64,000 nt of DNA, from the NCBI GenBank assembly GCA_018417955.1, contig JACTVC010000026.1, positions 806,001 through 870,000 on the forward strand, written 5' to 3'. Source of the stretch: Laccaria trichodermophora (lineage: Eukaryota > Basidiomycota > Agaricomycetes > Agaricales > Hydnangiaceae). The notes under the pieces were generated by a model. It was not told the DNA's origin and did not search any database. It worked only from the letters and a program-made list of their open reading frames with translations. This document shows positions 32,140-45,046 of the stretch, one piece after another; the first letter of the stretch is position 1, and every line of letters begins with the position of its first letter. The position numbers and the translations under genes were made by a program.

Positions 32140-35100
32140 CTAAGTCGGCCACCCCCTAGCAATCCTAGCAGCCCCACCCCCAACCCTCCCAAGGAAATTC
32201 CAAACAGCAGCAGTCCCATCAGGCGAAAACCCCTCCCCAGCAGCCTGCATCGAATTAAAACTATGCCACGCCGTTCGATCATAATACGTTGCCCCGCCAG
32301 GAACAGAGTAATGCGGGACCATATAAGGACTCATCACCAGCATCGCCAACGCCGATACGCCAACCACCATCAACGCTTGTCCCGCCATCCCAATCGTCAC
32401 GGAGTTGGAGGAAGAGGAGGAGGATTTGTCGCCGCCGCCATAAACGTAAGTGTTATAGATATTATAAAACTTGCTTCGCCTCTTCTGATCCTTCCTCGAA
32501 GAAGCCCGTTCAGAAGACGCAACAATCTTATCAATAACCGCACACTGCACGCCCAACTCCTCCTTCAGGGCCTGCCACTCCCTCGCGGCCTCCTCCGAAA
32601 TCCCACCTTCAACAGGCTGGAAGGGGATCTTCACGCCTTGATGCCACTCTTGTAAAATCTCAGCGGCGATCCGGCGTTCCCTGTCTTGTTGTTGGTCAGA
32701 GGTGGTGATGTCCCCATATGCGGGGGGTTGGTCTTCGAGGAGCTGTTTGGCGTGGGGTTTGGGTGTGCCAGGGATGATGGTCATTGAGGATGAGGAGGAA
32801 GATGAGGGCAGGGGTGAAGGGGATCGAGAAGATTCTTCAGGAGACGACGAAGAGGTGCCTTCCATAGACGAGACCTCGTTTAGGATGACAACATTGTCCG
32901 TCTGAATCTCCATATCAGCCGTATGCCTAATTTCCGTCTGAACGGCGAATATCCGGGTGGGCACGTCCTCAGTCTGCGTGCTGAACGACACAGTGAGAAT
33001 CTTGGGCTCCGGGTCCGTCTGCGTAGAATGTGACACGGCAAAGAGGACAGGATCATATTGCGTGCAACTGTCCGAATAATCTTTCGCTTCTTCGAATTCT
33101 CGCCTTTCGAAATTTTGTGCGTTTGCGCGGCTTGCGACTTTCTACAATACACACAAAAGTTAGCATCTTCCTCGTTGAAAAAAGAAAAAAAAAACAAACC
33201 CTCTTCTTCCTCGTAATAATAGTCTGAATCTCCTCCTCCTCCTCTCCCTCCGTATCATCATCCCCCTCCCCCTCCGCAGCAACATCCCCAACCTCCGCCT
33301 CATCTTGCCCCTCCTCGCCCATCCACTTCATCTTCCCCAACATCTCAGCTCCCAAACTCTTACTAACACTCCCCGGCGCACTGCCCGGAACACCATACCC
33401 CACCACACCACCAACAGCCGCATTCCGCATCTCATCCATATCAAACCTCATCCTATCAATCGTCTCCTTCAACAACATATTCTCATGCTTCTGCTCATCC
33501 AACTGCTCATGCGCCTGTTGTGCAATGGATAAATCAGCTTCGAGTTGTAATATCCTAGCTTCGTAGTTTTCGTGCTCTTTGGCGTATTTGAGCGCTTCTA
33601 CTTCTTGTAAGGCGGCGGATTCTTTTAGCGTGCGTAGTTGTTCTTCGCGTTGGCGGAGTTCGTCTCTGTATTTCTCGGATGCGGCTGTCAGGGGAGGACG
33701 GTGAGTAAGGGTGAGGGGAGAGAGAGAGAGAGAGAGAGAGAGGGACGTACCACATTGGTCTTGGTACTGCTTGTGTAAACTGGTGTACGTCGAGCGGGAA
33801 TGCTCTAGTTGCTTGTTAAGCCTTGATATTTCTTGTTCCATGCTACTAATCTGCGTCGTGTTCAAGCGCTGCAAAAAAATAAACCCCATCAGCCACCTTT
33901 TCCTCGCGAAAAAAAGCAGAAGAAAGAAAGAAAACTTACATCCTTCGACCTCAACTCCTTCTCCTCCCTCTTCGTATGCGCCAACTCACTCCTAACCTCC
34001 TCAAGCCGACCCTGCATCTCCTCAAGCTCAAGCTCATGTTCAGAAAGTTTATGCTGCAACGTCCGTTCAGCCTCCATACACTTCCTATTCAAATCCGCAT
34101 TAGCCCTCTGCAACGCGTCGAGTCTATCCAAAGGCTCCAACGACACCGTCGAGCTCGTCGTCGAACGGTCCATTACAAGACCTAACAGCGAATCCTCCGG
34201 ATCCGAATCCGAGTCGTCATTCCCGTTTCCATCCCGATTTGCACGCGGCATGGGGAGGGAAGAGATGGAGTCGATGAATAAGCCGCTTGGATTTGAGCGG
34301 GAGGCGTTGAGGGTGTGGTTGTTGTCGTCGGGCGAAGAGTACCCGTGTTCGTCGTACCCATAGTTATTGATCGGCTGGGATTGGGCACGGGAGTGGGGTC
34401 GTGAGAAGGTCCGTCCGCTGCTGTATGGAGGCGAACCGATCGGGGAGAAGCTTCTGCTTAGGTCGTTGGATGATGTGGAGGGTGAAGTGGGGTTTGATGG
34501 TGCGCGAACGCGTCCGCTGGTACTTCTGTTGAAGGAGCTCGGTGGGCCAAATGACTAGAAATAATTGGGTGAGTGGGCGTGTCATGAACAATAACGGTTA
34601 AAAATGAGATACCTCGGAATCACTCCGGCTCCCTGCGTCGCTCTTCCTTCTATGCGCCGGTGCAGGCCTTTTTGACCAGCTTGAAGGGGCATTATTAGCT
34701 AGAGGTGTCGAGCGCTGTCTTCTCTCAGTATCAAACGGCGACTTTGGGTTGTTTGGTGTTTGCGGACCGCGCGAAGAGGGTCTGCTCCCCGATGAACGGT
34801 AATAAGACGTCCCGTTCGACTCATTGCTCGAGGACCGGTGATAATGGCTATAGCCATCCCTCTCCTCGCCTCGTCCCCTCGTGGGCAGCAGCTGCATGTC
34901 ATCATCGCTGTTGGGGCTGCGCGGTGGACTCGCCCTCGTTTTCTCCGCTATGAATTGCAGGAGAATTTGGGGGGTGACTTCGAGTCCTGGGTTGTCCGCC
35001 AGGAGTGACTTGAGTAGCGTGAGTTCTTCCTCTGAGAGTAAGGGTGAGTTGGATACATCTGAGAAGGAGCGAAATATGTCGACGAGGGCGTCTGCGGGTA

Positions 35101-35268
35101 TAGCTGGTTCTCCGGAATCGTTTATGTGGGACTTTGGGTGGTCGAGGAAGATTGTGCGGAGTTGGTCGTCAATGGTGGCGATGGATTGTCTGTTGCGACC
35201 GTAAGTTGCCTGATGCGGGGGGGGACTGTTAGAAATACGGAGAGATTAATGAAGAGGGTGCTCACCAT
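32140..35268 (-). CDS. Long coiled-coil protein with C-terminal membrane anchor
   Basis: Minus-strand exons are separated by introns at about 35265-35203, 34610-34555, 33942-33870, 33750-33688 and 33202-33140. Exon 1 appears to carry only the ATG (35266-35268) before a GTGAGC donor. The N-terminus (DDQLRTIFLDHPKSH) looks like a small helical domain, followed by a long Ser/Arg/Pro-rich region. The middle is strongly coiled coil (ANADLNRKCMEAERTLQHKL and the following exons). An acidic tract and repeated STQTD/VQTEI segments follow. Near the C-terminus MVVGVSALAMLVMSPYMV is a single transmembrane helix, followed by about 50 residues ending GWPT. The layout resembles nuclear-envelope or spindle-pole tail-anchored proteins; this is inference only. 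Confidence 0.7.
33719..33742 (+). repeat. (AG)n microsatellite
   Basis: Twelve AG dinucleotides lie within an intron of the coiled-coil gene. Confidence 0.9.
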
Positions 35269-35649
35269 ACTGCTGAGGATAGGAAAGGAAAAGTTATACC
35301 ATTTGTTAAAAAGAGAGCCTTGACAATGTTCAATTTCAACGTGTTGTGCCTTCTTTGTACATCAAAGGACAATGCACACGTGATGGTGTCAGGCCACGCG
35401 CTGTACCAAAAGCCACCAAAGCCACCATTGATGGTAAAAGGGATGGGTGGAGAGCGAACGGAGGTTCCGCGGATTAAATAGGCTGCTCAAGCTCGACGGC
35501 GGTACTTTGAGCCGACGCTCACTCGTACAGATTTCTTGACTTGAGATCGTGCGCCTCGGCAAGAATGATGAAGATGGCAAACACATGATATTGAGAAAGC
35601 AAAGGTAGTTTTGCGAGACACCGCGATACTCCAGAATGCTCGTGTGGCC

Positions 35650-36155
35650 AAGGTCCATGACACTTGAGACAGCGACAAGTATGTAGAGCTACATATGTAT
35701 AAACATATGCTCTCAAAACTGTGGAATACGCTAAAATCCCTTTTGTCCTGGTATATTTACTCTCAATTTCTAAGTTTGGTGATGGAATTGTACATGTATC
35801 ATATGCATAAAACAAACTTACAATAAAAAAAGGGATCAGATCCAAAAAATGAACAATTAAATCTGATCTGAGCTCATATTTAGAATACGCCAAAATCTTG
35901 GCCCAGGAAGTTCGGCAAATTCTAAATATGAATTTAGATCATATTTGTTCAGTCATTTTTTGGATCTGATCCTTTTTTTTATTGTAAGTTTGTTTTATGC
36001 ATATGTTGGATATACAATTCCATCACCAAACTTAGAAAATGAGAGCAAATATGTTAGGGGAACACTGGGTTTTGTCTATTCTCCAGTTTTTAGTGCCTAT
36101 GTTTACACCTATGTGGCCCTTCATATCCGTCGCTGCCTGAAGTGTGAATAGAACT
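35650..36155. repeat. Foldback element: ~200-bp inverted repeat arms
   Basis: The left arm (about 35650-35865) is an imperfect reverse complement of the right arm (about 35945-36155), with an ~80-bp spacer. Shared blocks include GGATCAGATCC..AAAAAATGA, TTACAATAAAAAA, GCATAAAACAAAC and the CCATCACCAAACTTAG region. A transcript through it would form a long hairpin. It may be a foldback transposon or an inverted duplication. No open frame of interest is present. Confidence 0.7.
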
Positions 36156-38639
36156 CATGGTGAGTTGTTCAATGCTGAAATGAATGTCCGACATCAATTG
36201 GGAGTGATGGCAAAAGTTTGGAAACATGCCCAGGTAAAGTACTTTGAGCACCATTATAGCAGTTAATTACCTCCTACTACTAGGTCAAAATTATGATCCC
36301 ACTGGCCCAAGTCTCACCACACTGCACCTACCAAATTATGGCAGTCCATCACACTGGTTGTGGCCTTGTTGGTTGGTCAATTTCATAATACTTATTTCAC
36401 AGCAGTAACACATCATGCAGCCCTCAAAATCGCTGAAATGTAACACATGTAATGCAAATTTTGGTCAAGTGCCGAAACCATCTGAAAATTTGAAAGAATG
36501 GATTAAAAATACAAGAGGCTTGCCTATTGTGTTTACATGTAAGTAATTCGGTTTACAATGTACAATTTGCAGGCTGAGGCTTCTAGCACGAAATTTACCC
36601 CTACCTGCCAAAAATATTTAGATGTCACAGTCAAATCTGGGGCCTGCCAAAATCCAAATTTTGGCAAGCTGGTAATGTGTCATGTGGGTGCCAAATTGAA
36701 TGAAATACAGTCCAATGCTCTAAATACAGTTCACTCCAAGAAGACCCTTGGTTATCCCATGAGTGGCCCTTTCACCAGGATATTCACTGCATTTCCTAGT
36801 AGAACTCCAAATCTGACATTCACTTTGTTTGTTTGACAGTTCTGATGTCAGATTATATATATGCAGTTGTATATTTAGGTATTGGATACAAATTTTGAAG
36901 TTAAAAACATTTTCTATATATGGATTTTGTGCATGTAAAAAGCTGTGACAGTGTGGCATATTAAACTACATATTTCTGGTTTGTCCTGAGATTTGTCAAG
37001 CCAATGGAACCAAGCTTTAGTGAATTTTGATGAAAATTGAAAAATGTGACAATAAGATTTGGCCCTTTGCATGACTGGTTGTCAGACTAAAAATCTTACA
37101 TCTGGTCTGTCTCATCAACAAACAATGGTAAAATTCTTTGCTTAGATGCCTGATTGTCCCTTGTGTGAGGTATCTCCTAAGGGTATGTCATTTGTTTTGT
37201 TTTGTAACTACTTCAACCAAGGTCACACAATTTTTAAACAATTTTGATAGTTTATTTTGGTCATATGTTTATCAGCCCATGACCTCTCTCTGGAAACTCC
37301 ATAGAGTTTGTAGAGTCAGGTGATTCCTGATTGAGCTATCACATGACTTCTAGACAATGTGTCAAGCAAGGCACATCTAGCAGCACGGTGTTACAATCCC
37401 TCAATTTGCGACAACTATACATTTATAATTCATACCTAAATGGAGGATCTTACAATGTAGAATATCAATCACCTTCTCTTGGTAGTGAGTGAGGTGAGCA
37501 GGTGGCCAGAGACAGAAATTGGTCAACGACCTCGGTTGTATTTCTTGAAGAAACAAATGACAGTGGCTTTCTCAAAGCACACCTTGCACATTTGGTCAGT
37601 GCACGACCCTGCAGCAACATGAGTGCACAGTGCCTTGATGCAGCATGCCTTGATTGTCTTCTCTGAAGATGGTGGGAGAGGAAGGCCCTCTCAAGGCCCA
37701 CTCTGCACAACAGTTCAATAGGTGGTGGGATGAGATGAAGTGCAGACACTTGAGACAGGGTCCAATGTTTGATCTAGGCAAAGGTACCTCCATAATTGTC
37801 AACACTCCAAGGATAATAAAGCTTTTATGTATGGCAAAAACATTGATTAACAAAATTTTAAACTGTTGAATAATAAGAACATCAGCCATATTGACAGACC
37901 AATTTGATTATTTTATTCTTTAACATATTCTTCAGCTGAGTGGTGTTGCCATGGCTACCAAGACTACTTCTCAAAGACATTGTTTACATATGCAAATTAA
38001 ATGTGCTTGAAGTTCTTATTGTTCTTCATTTTCTGATTTTGAGAATTAATGTTTTCAGGATGCACATTCACTTCATTATTTTTCAAGTGGCCACAATTAA
38101 GGAGGTACATTTGTCCTGATTATTTATTAGGCCCTGCCTCAAGTGAGAGTTGAGCCATGGAGGATCCTTGAGGCTGCCTGTGAAGAGGGACATCTGGCAG
38201 AGGAGTAGCGATGACAGGAACAGGCAGGGTGAACCACTCACCACTTGCCAGGAACCTACATGTGAGGTCACGTTTGGCAATCATGTTCAATGCTGTGTGA
38301 CTCTATGGACTCTCTGAAATTCTGGACTCCTGGACAGTTTTCAAATCCCATTTATTCTGATTTGTCAAAGGCTTCGCTTAGCTGCCCAATCATCCCTTGT
38401 TTAAGGTGCCATAGCCCAGGGTTTCCACCAAGGTACATTACTTTGCAACACATACATTTGCTTTAAGTTGCCTGTTAGCACAAAGTCTTCCTCATGTCAT
38501 TCAAACTCTGATTTTCTACCTAGCACTGCATACATATATTTGTACATTACCATTCCTTCCCCTTCCTTCCTTCCTGAAATCTAATCCCAAACCAAAATCA
38601 TTCAAGTTTCCTTGGCTGTATTTGTCCAAGTCAGGTTGG
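36156..38639. other. AT-rich intergenic region, no gene seen
   Basis: Short frames on both strands lack domains or coding-like splicing. No clear repeat structure was found by eye. Confidence 0.35.
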
Positions 38640-41406
38640 AGAGGTTGCTGTGTATGCAGATTTAAAACTTGCATCTTCAACTTCTCAGCTTCCTCAAATT
38701 AACCCGGATCTGAGAAAGGTTGATGCAAGGTTCTTCATGCTGATTAGTGTATCTGGATGTTCTGGCCCAGCAGCTTTGTATGCAGATTTAAAACTTGCAT
38801 CTTCAACTTCTCAGCTTCCTCAAAATTTTCTTGCTTTGCAAAAATTGATGCAAGATTGTTCATGCTGATTAGTGTTTTTGGATGTTCTGGCCCCAGCAGC
38901 TTTGTACACAGATTCAATACTTGCATCAGCAACTTCTTAGCTTCCTCAAATTTTCCTTGATTTGAGAAAGTCGATGCAAGATTGTTCATGCTGGTTAGTG
39001 TATCTGGATGTTCTTGCCCCAGCAGCTTTGCACTCAGATTCAATACTTGCATCTGCAATTTCTCAGCTTCCTCAAATTGTCCTTGATCTGAGAAAGTTGA
39101 TGCAAGGTTGTTCATGCTGGTTAGTGTGACTGGATGTTCTGGCCCCAGCAGCTTTATACACAGATTCGATACTTGCATCTGCAACTTCTCAGCTTCCTCA
39201 AATTGTCCTTGATCTGAGAAAGTTAATGCAAGGTTGTTCATGCTGGTTAGTGTATCTGGATGTTCTGGCCCCAGCAGCTTTGTACGCAGATTCAATACTT
39301 GCATCTGCAACTTCTCAGCTTCCTCAAGTTGTCCTTGATCTGAGAAAGTTGATGCAAGATTGTTCATGCTAGTTAGTGTATCTGGATGTTCTGGCCCCAG
39401 CAGCTTTGTATGTAGATTCAATACTTGCATCTGCAACTTCTCAGCTTCCTCAAATTGCCCTTGATCTGAGAAAGTTGATGAAAGATTGTTCATGCTAGTT
39501 AGTGTATCTGGATGTTCTGGCCCCAGCAGCTTTGTACACAGATCCAAAACTTGCATCTGCAACTTCTCAGCTTCCTCAAATTGTCCTTGCTTTGAGAAAG
39601 TCAATGCAAGGTTGTTCATGCTGGTTAGTGTATCTGGATGTTCTGGGCCCAGCAACTTTGTACGCAGATTCAATACTTGCACCTGCAACTTCTCAGCATC
39701 CCTAATTTTTCCTTGATATGCCAAGGTTGATGCAAAATTTCTCATACTAGCTAGTGTTAATTGATGCATTTCTCCAAATTTTTCTTTTCTTATCTTCATG
39801 AGTTGATATTGAAGGCCCTCTGCATCTTTCCACAGGCCATTTTCTTGCATTACATCACTGAATCTGATATATTCAAGTTCATCAAATTCTTTTTTTATGT
39901 AGTTTTGCTGTTAAAACTGATAATTGGCCTTGATGTGCACTAACAGAAGCCTTTGAAATGCAAAGTCTTCAGCTGCACCACCCAATGGAATAGAGTGCAC
40001 AAGTATCAATTTGGCTACTTTATGCATGACTTGTTTTTCTGATATGGCCATTCTATCTCTGTTCCACTGATGCATCAAATGATGGACAGTATAGATACCA
40101 GAAGATGAGCCTTCTTTGATCAATGAGAATGATCTGAGAACCCTAATTCCTTCATAAAAGATTATTTCATTCCAGCATTGATCCTCTCCAAGCTGAAGCA
40201 AGTTAGTGATGCTTTTTATAACTTTTTCATCCAGCTCATCATATTGTTCTGAACTGAATGAAGTGGAAGCTTTTCTGAATATAGCTTCAAATATATTTTC
40301 ATAATGAAAAAAGGCAGCAGTTGAAGAATAAGAATAGCTGCATGGGCAGCCTCTCCATCTTGGCTGCCTGTCCTTCTTTTTGCTCTAGATTCAATTTCGC
40401 AAAATGACAAGTCCCAGGTTTGATAGACTGTACAGTTATATTGAGATGCTCCTTTGAAATTAGAATCATTCATAAGTCTCATTTGATGTTGAGAAAGATT
40501 CTGAAGATAACTATCAATACTGCAGAGACCAGCTTCAATGGCAGCCCCAGCTTGATCAACTGCCAGAGGTAAACAGCAGAGCTCATTGACAATACTTTGT
40601 GCTAGATTATGAACTCTTCCAGATGCTCCAGTGAGGTGGCTAGCTTTCAGAAGAAGCAAAATAGCTTCATTCTGTGCCATTTGGCAAACCTCCAGAGAAT
40701 TCTGATAAGTTGTAACACATCCAAGAGATTTGTTTCTACTTGTGACCACAATGTTTCCCTTAGACCCAGATGGAATAAATTTCTCTACAACTTCAGGTCC
40801 ACCATCAGCATTATCAAACACCAGAAGCCAATTACTCTGCAGCGAAGAGATCCATGCAAGTGCAGACTGAGAGGACACAGAGCTCAAACTAACAGCAACT
40901 TTAGCATCAGGATGGAAGCAAAGACCCTTCAGACCCAGAGTAATTGTATCTTCAGAAGATGCATCAATCCAAAAAACATGGGAGAATCTAGAAATGTTTT
41001 TCAAAGGTTTTAAAAGCCAATAGATCAAGAACAAATACCTGTCAGCCATCTCTTCCACAAACTTCAAACAAATCTGAGTCTTTCCAATGCCTCCCATACC
41101 ATACAATAGAAAAGATTTCCTCTGTGTATTCCCCTGATCCTGAGGTGCAAAGTGATGCTTCAGTTTCTCAATAATGTCCTCACAACCTGTAAATAGGGCA
41201 CTTGAATTTGGTTTCTGGGAAATGGAAAGTGTATCATTCTGAATGCTGCTGCTTTGTTGGTTAAACTCCATCTTGAAAAAAAAAATTGGATCAATATCAA
41301 TATTGCTCAATACCATCATAACAGAACATACACTTTGGGCACTATAGAAATTAGAATCCCTGATGATGAAGTTGCAAGCTCCCTGCAATACATTCTGGTG
41401 TCCCAT
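38640..41406 (-). pseudogene. NB-ARC/TPR receptor-like gene (NLR type), broken
   Basis: The start is ATG 41406; exon 1 (GHQNVLQGACNFIIRDSNFY) is joined to ATGGAGTTT at 41271 by an intron of about 60 nt. The NB-ARC region shows a P-loop GMGGIGKTQ, a Walker-B-like WLLVFDNADG, IPSGSKGNIVVTSRN and CCLPLAVDQAGAAI. A winged-helix-like region follows, then at least eight TPR-type 42-residue repeats. Three breaks are visible: a one-base loss in an A run at 40307-40312 (plus strand), an in-frame TAA at 39911-39913 and a one-base loss at about 38766. The last repeat copies decay further. Fungal genes of this design act in non-self recognition; this copy is probably inactive unless the breaks are assembly errors. 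Confidence 0.75.
38740..39765 (-). repeat. Array of near-identical 126-bp TPR-coding repeats
   Basis: Each unit encodes 42 residues of the form LGPEHPDTLTSMNNLASTFS followed by DQGQFEEAEKLQMQVLNL. Eight readable copies and one broken copy occur. DNA identity between neighbours is very high, which suggests recent unequal exchange or gene conversion. Residue differences cluster at a few positions, such as NLC/NLR/NLH/NLS and L/F in the QGQ context. Confidence 0.85.
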
Positions 41407-43174
41407 GAATGATGAAATATGAGTAGAAGAATTTATTTGACCCAAAGTGTAGACATGCACCAGAGCTGTGCCTTCTGTAACCTCAGGACTCCTTGTAAAG
41501 ATCTCATGAGCATGATATGTGCAGATATGGAAGTGAACCCTAACCTTAAACTAGTTAAAAGATTCTCATCGAATGGGCGACGAGACTCTGAGAGTCGATT
41601 GTACAATGCCTTGAACTTGCCTTTCAAACGACTTCCGAGGGGGCGACCAGGATATCCAGGCATGTGGACCGTGGTGGTACAGAAGGAAGTGGCAATGCTG
41701 TGCGGTGTCAAATGTGGGTGGCTGACCAGATATTGTGCCCTGATTTCTCAAATAAATGAAAGCGGGCCTGCAGGAATGAATGTGTCAGATGAGCGATGGG
41801 GAGGGTTGCAGAACCGTGGCGAGACGAGGCTTTCAGCAGATCTGGGGCACGAACTTCTGAGTCAGGCAGACCGCAGATGCCAGTGTTTGGTATGAGCTGG
41901 CGAACCTCCTCCTCACCGCTCGGCACCACCCCTCTACCCAAAATCGCTTGCTAGTGACCAAGCTAGCCTTTCGTCCCATACATCGCATCAATAGATCCCA
42001 CTTTTTGCCTGCTCCACCAATGCCGCTCTCCACGCCCATGTCTTCCATTGTTTGAGTGGTCAACGCGGCCCCTTAGAGGCAGAATGCCCCTCAGCGGTAT
42101 GTGTTCATTGGGTTTTCTTATTACCCAGTTCTTGTTAACAAGAGATCAGGCAACGCCGATGGCACCAGTCTGTACCTTCAGTACTTATGTCTTTGGCACC
42201 CTTGCCTTCAACCAATCTCGTAACCCAATCCCCCGATCTGAAGCCTATCCAAGACGAACGATGTATCTCCAGCATAATGATGGGCGTGTTTTGTGCATAG
42301 GCGACTGGTCACTGGCCGTTGTCTCTGAGGTTTTCCGTATGTTTCTCATATTTGTCCCGCTCCAGCGCTCATACAATGCCAGACGTCCTACTCAGTTTTC
42401 GCATACAGACCCTTTTTCAGGATGCGTCGCTTCTCTTAATAACAGCCGCCATCCAACAAGAGAACTAGAGACGCGGCAAATGACAGTTGGAAATACTCTC
42501 TACTCTCCCTTTCTTGCATCTACTCCCGCCACACTTTCCAACTGTGGCTAATAGCTTGTCCGCCCAATGTTCAACATACTTCGTCCAACTGTCCAAAATT
42601 CTGAGCACGTCACACTCTGCAGCGTGTTCTCTTCCTGGACGATTACTTTTATCCAAACGCCCGCCCCCAAGCTCCTTTGCTTCGCCTATGGGCTAATCAA
42701 TCAAGTTCAAACAGATGATACATTTCGAGATGAAGTATCAAAGCCAGACTGGCCAGTGCGAATTTGGGAAATCCTCGTCGCAAGACATCCCTCAGGTTTC
42801 CGACCCCCGATTGTTGGCAGAGAGGATGAGGACCTAGGGAGCACCATAGAGTGGGATTTTCGGACGCGTGTTGCGGACGCGACGACGATAAAAAAGCCCT
42901 TGGCTGAAACCAATCGATAAATGTCGTCAGATTATCTAATGGTACGCTTCAGATCCCGGCGTCTTACATCCTCATCTGACGTCCTCCAAGCCAATTCTAT
43001 CATAACGATTCTATATGTGCGGGCATAATGCTAGTCTCCCCGCCGGTATACGTTGTCTCACCACCCCAATTCATCAATTCATCCCCACCCGACTCTATAT
43101 TGATTATCGCTCCACACACCCCTTTAAAATCAAATATGCAAAATGAACAGCAAGCTCAACGCCCACTTTGAACG
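41407..43174. other. Intergenic region, no supported gene
   Basis: Open frames of 130-170 codons occur on the plus strand (41419-41895 and 42048-42551), but they show no domain, signal peptide or splice-supported extension, so I do not call them genes. A TTTAAAA box lies at about 43122, about 50 bp before the Rds1-like start codon. Confidence 0.35.
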
Positions 43175-44708
43175 ATGTGGATCTTTATCCTCGCTGCTGC
43201 CCTGGCTGGGTTGGCTGTTGCCTGGCCCACGACGACAATTCCGACGACCACCACCACAGCACTCAACTTCCAACCTTCCGGTGGTCTCGGAACTAACTCT
43301 ACACCTCCGTTCTATCATCCCCTGAGCGACTTTGATTTCCAGTCCCTCGTACGTCTGGCTTTCTGTCCCTCCATCCATCCCTATTTACGCTCAATGCCGC
43401 AGAACCTCGCACTAAACCAACAGCTCCTCGAACTCGACCTCTTCCACTTTGGCCTCGCAACATTCACAGTTCAAGAATTCGAGGACGTACAGATCTTCGA
43501 AGCGGACAGATTCCTCATCCAGTTCTTGGCTGACCAAAAAGTGTCCCATGCTACTCTGCTCTCGAACATCATTGGAGGTAGTGTAACCCTCGTCCCATAA
43601 CTCTCAGCAGCGTTTAGGCCTAAACGTTACGATACAGAACAAGCAGCAAATCAGTGCACTTATCAATTCCCATTCGAAGACGTCCGCGAATTCATCAACT
43701 TCAGCCAACAGGTTCGTCCTCCCTCCCTTTTCCTCTCTCCCCCTCTTCCCCACCGCCTCCTCCCCCTCTAGATAGCAGCAATAGGCGAATCCGGTATCCT
43801 AGGCTTCATCGAACACCTCGACTCACGCGCAGCCGCCCAACTCCTCGCTCAAACACTAACAGCCTCCTCCCGCGAACAAATGATATTCCGCCAATACGAA
43901 GGCCTCTTCCCCGTTCCTGTCGACTTTCAAACGGCGATTACGCAGAGCATGATGTGGACGCTGCTGGCGCCGTTTATTATAGATTGTCCCGCTGGGAATC
44001 CGGTGATTGAGTTTCAGAATTTTCCGGCGTTGAATGTTGTTGTGCGTTTCCTTTTTTCTTTTGTCCTTCATCTTTCTTCCCTTCCCCCTCCCCTTCTCCT
44101 CCTCCTCCCAACTCACCCATCTTCAACACAGAACAACCCCGACCCAACACTCTTCGTCAACACCTCCATCCCAGACAACAACACCAACCCCGCCATCACG
44201 CATAACCGCTCCATTCCCCTCTCCTTCCCCGGACGACAGGTCAATCTTACTTGGGATTTACCAGGTCAGGCGATAGGCCCCAATAGTAGTTTTGTTACGA
44301 ATACGACTGCTGGTCCACCTCAGGTGAGGTTTGGTTTTGGTTTTGGTTTTACGTCTTCTTCCATCCATCCGTCTTTGAATTATGCGGTGGGGCTGACAAA
44401 TGGAATGTGATATAGTTCGTAGCTTGGATATCGCAACTCAATACCACCTACACCGTCCTCAAAAACATCGTCAATCAGACGGGAACGACCTTCCAGCCGA
44501 ATGGGACCGTTTTTGGGAATGGGTCGTCGCCTATTGTCAATGCTACCATGCACGTACCGTCCCTCTTTTGTGGATCGATTTGAGTGGCTGATGAACGTAT
44601 CAAAGGTTCATTGCGATAACGGATGAAGATATCTTCGTGACGCCGTTCAATATTTCATTCATCAATCCGCATATCGTTGCTGGGCCTGCTGTTTATCAGG
44701 CTGGTTGA
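43175..44708 (+). CDS. Rds1-like secreted ferritin-like domain protein
   Basis: Exons are 43175-43348, 43403-43577, 43638-43711, 43772-44041, 44132-44323, 44416 to about 44560, and about 44609-44708. The first five sum in frame. The N-terminus has a signal peptide (MWIFILAAALAGLAVAW), then a Thr-rich stretch. The ferritin-like helices read NLALNQQLLELDLFHFGLA, EADRFLIQFLADQKVSHATL and QMIFRQYEGLFPVPVDF, followed by MMWTLLAPFI. The C-terminus carries several N-glycosylation sites (NTS, NST, NQT, NGS) and ends GPAVYQAG. The family includes the S. pombe stress-response protein Rds1; its biochemical role is not known. The splice between exons 6 and 7 did not resolve cleanly in frame. Confidence 0.75.
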
Positions 44709-45046
44709 GCTCCGTTGGAGCGCATACCTCTCACCGTTGAGCTGTGGACGACTTAGCTCCTTCGTAGCTATGGACGACATATTTCACTTTTTCTTATACG
44801 GACAACGTGCTCCTCCTCAAGCACAACTTGCACACTTCTCGTTTGACCTATCATCCTTTCCTTGTAGCACTAGCACACGACATAGACCATTGACTTGCGA
44901 CGATCTGATTAATCTTATATATATTATCCATGTCTTTACTACGTGTACCGTGTACTTTTACGTGCCATCTACGAATGCCAGGACATTTACAAGACCTTGT
45001 GGCTATGATTCACAGCGTGTTTTTGCTCTTCCTTCCCAACAACAAC

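Noticed and set aside
41419..42551. Plus-strand open frames of 158 and 167 codons
   Set aside because: They show no recognisable domain, signal peptide or splice-supported extension; composition looks like intergenic sequence.
43880..44410. A separate 176-codon gene
   Set aside because: It is exon 4 of the Rds1-like gene read through its following introns, not an independent gene.
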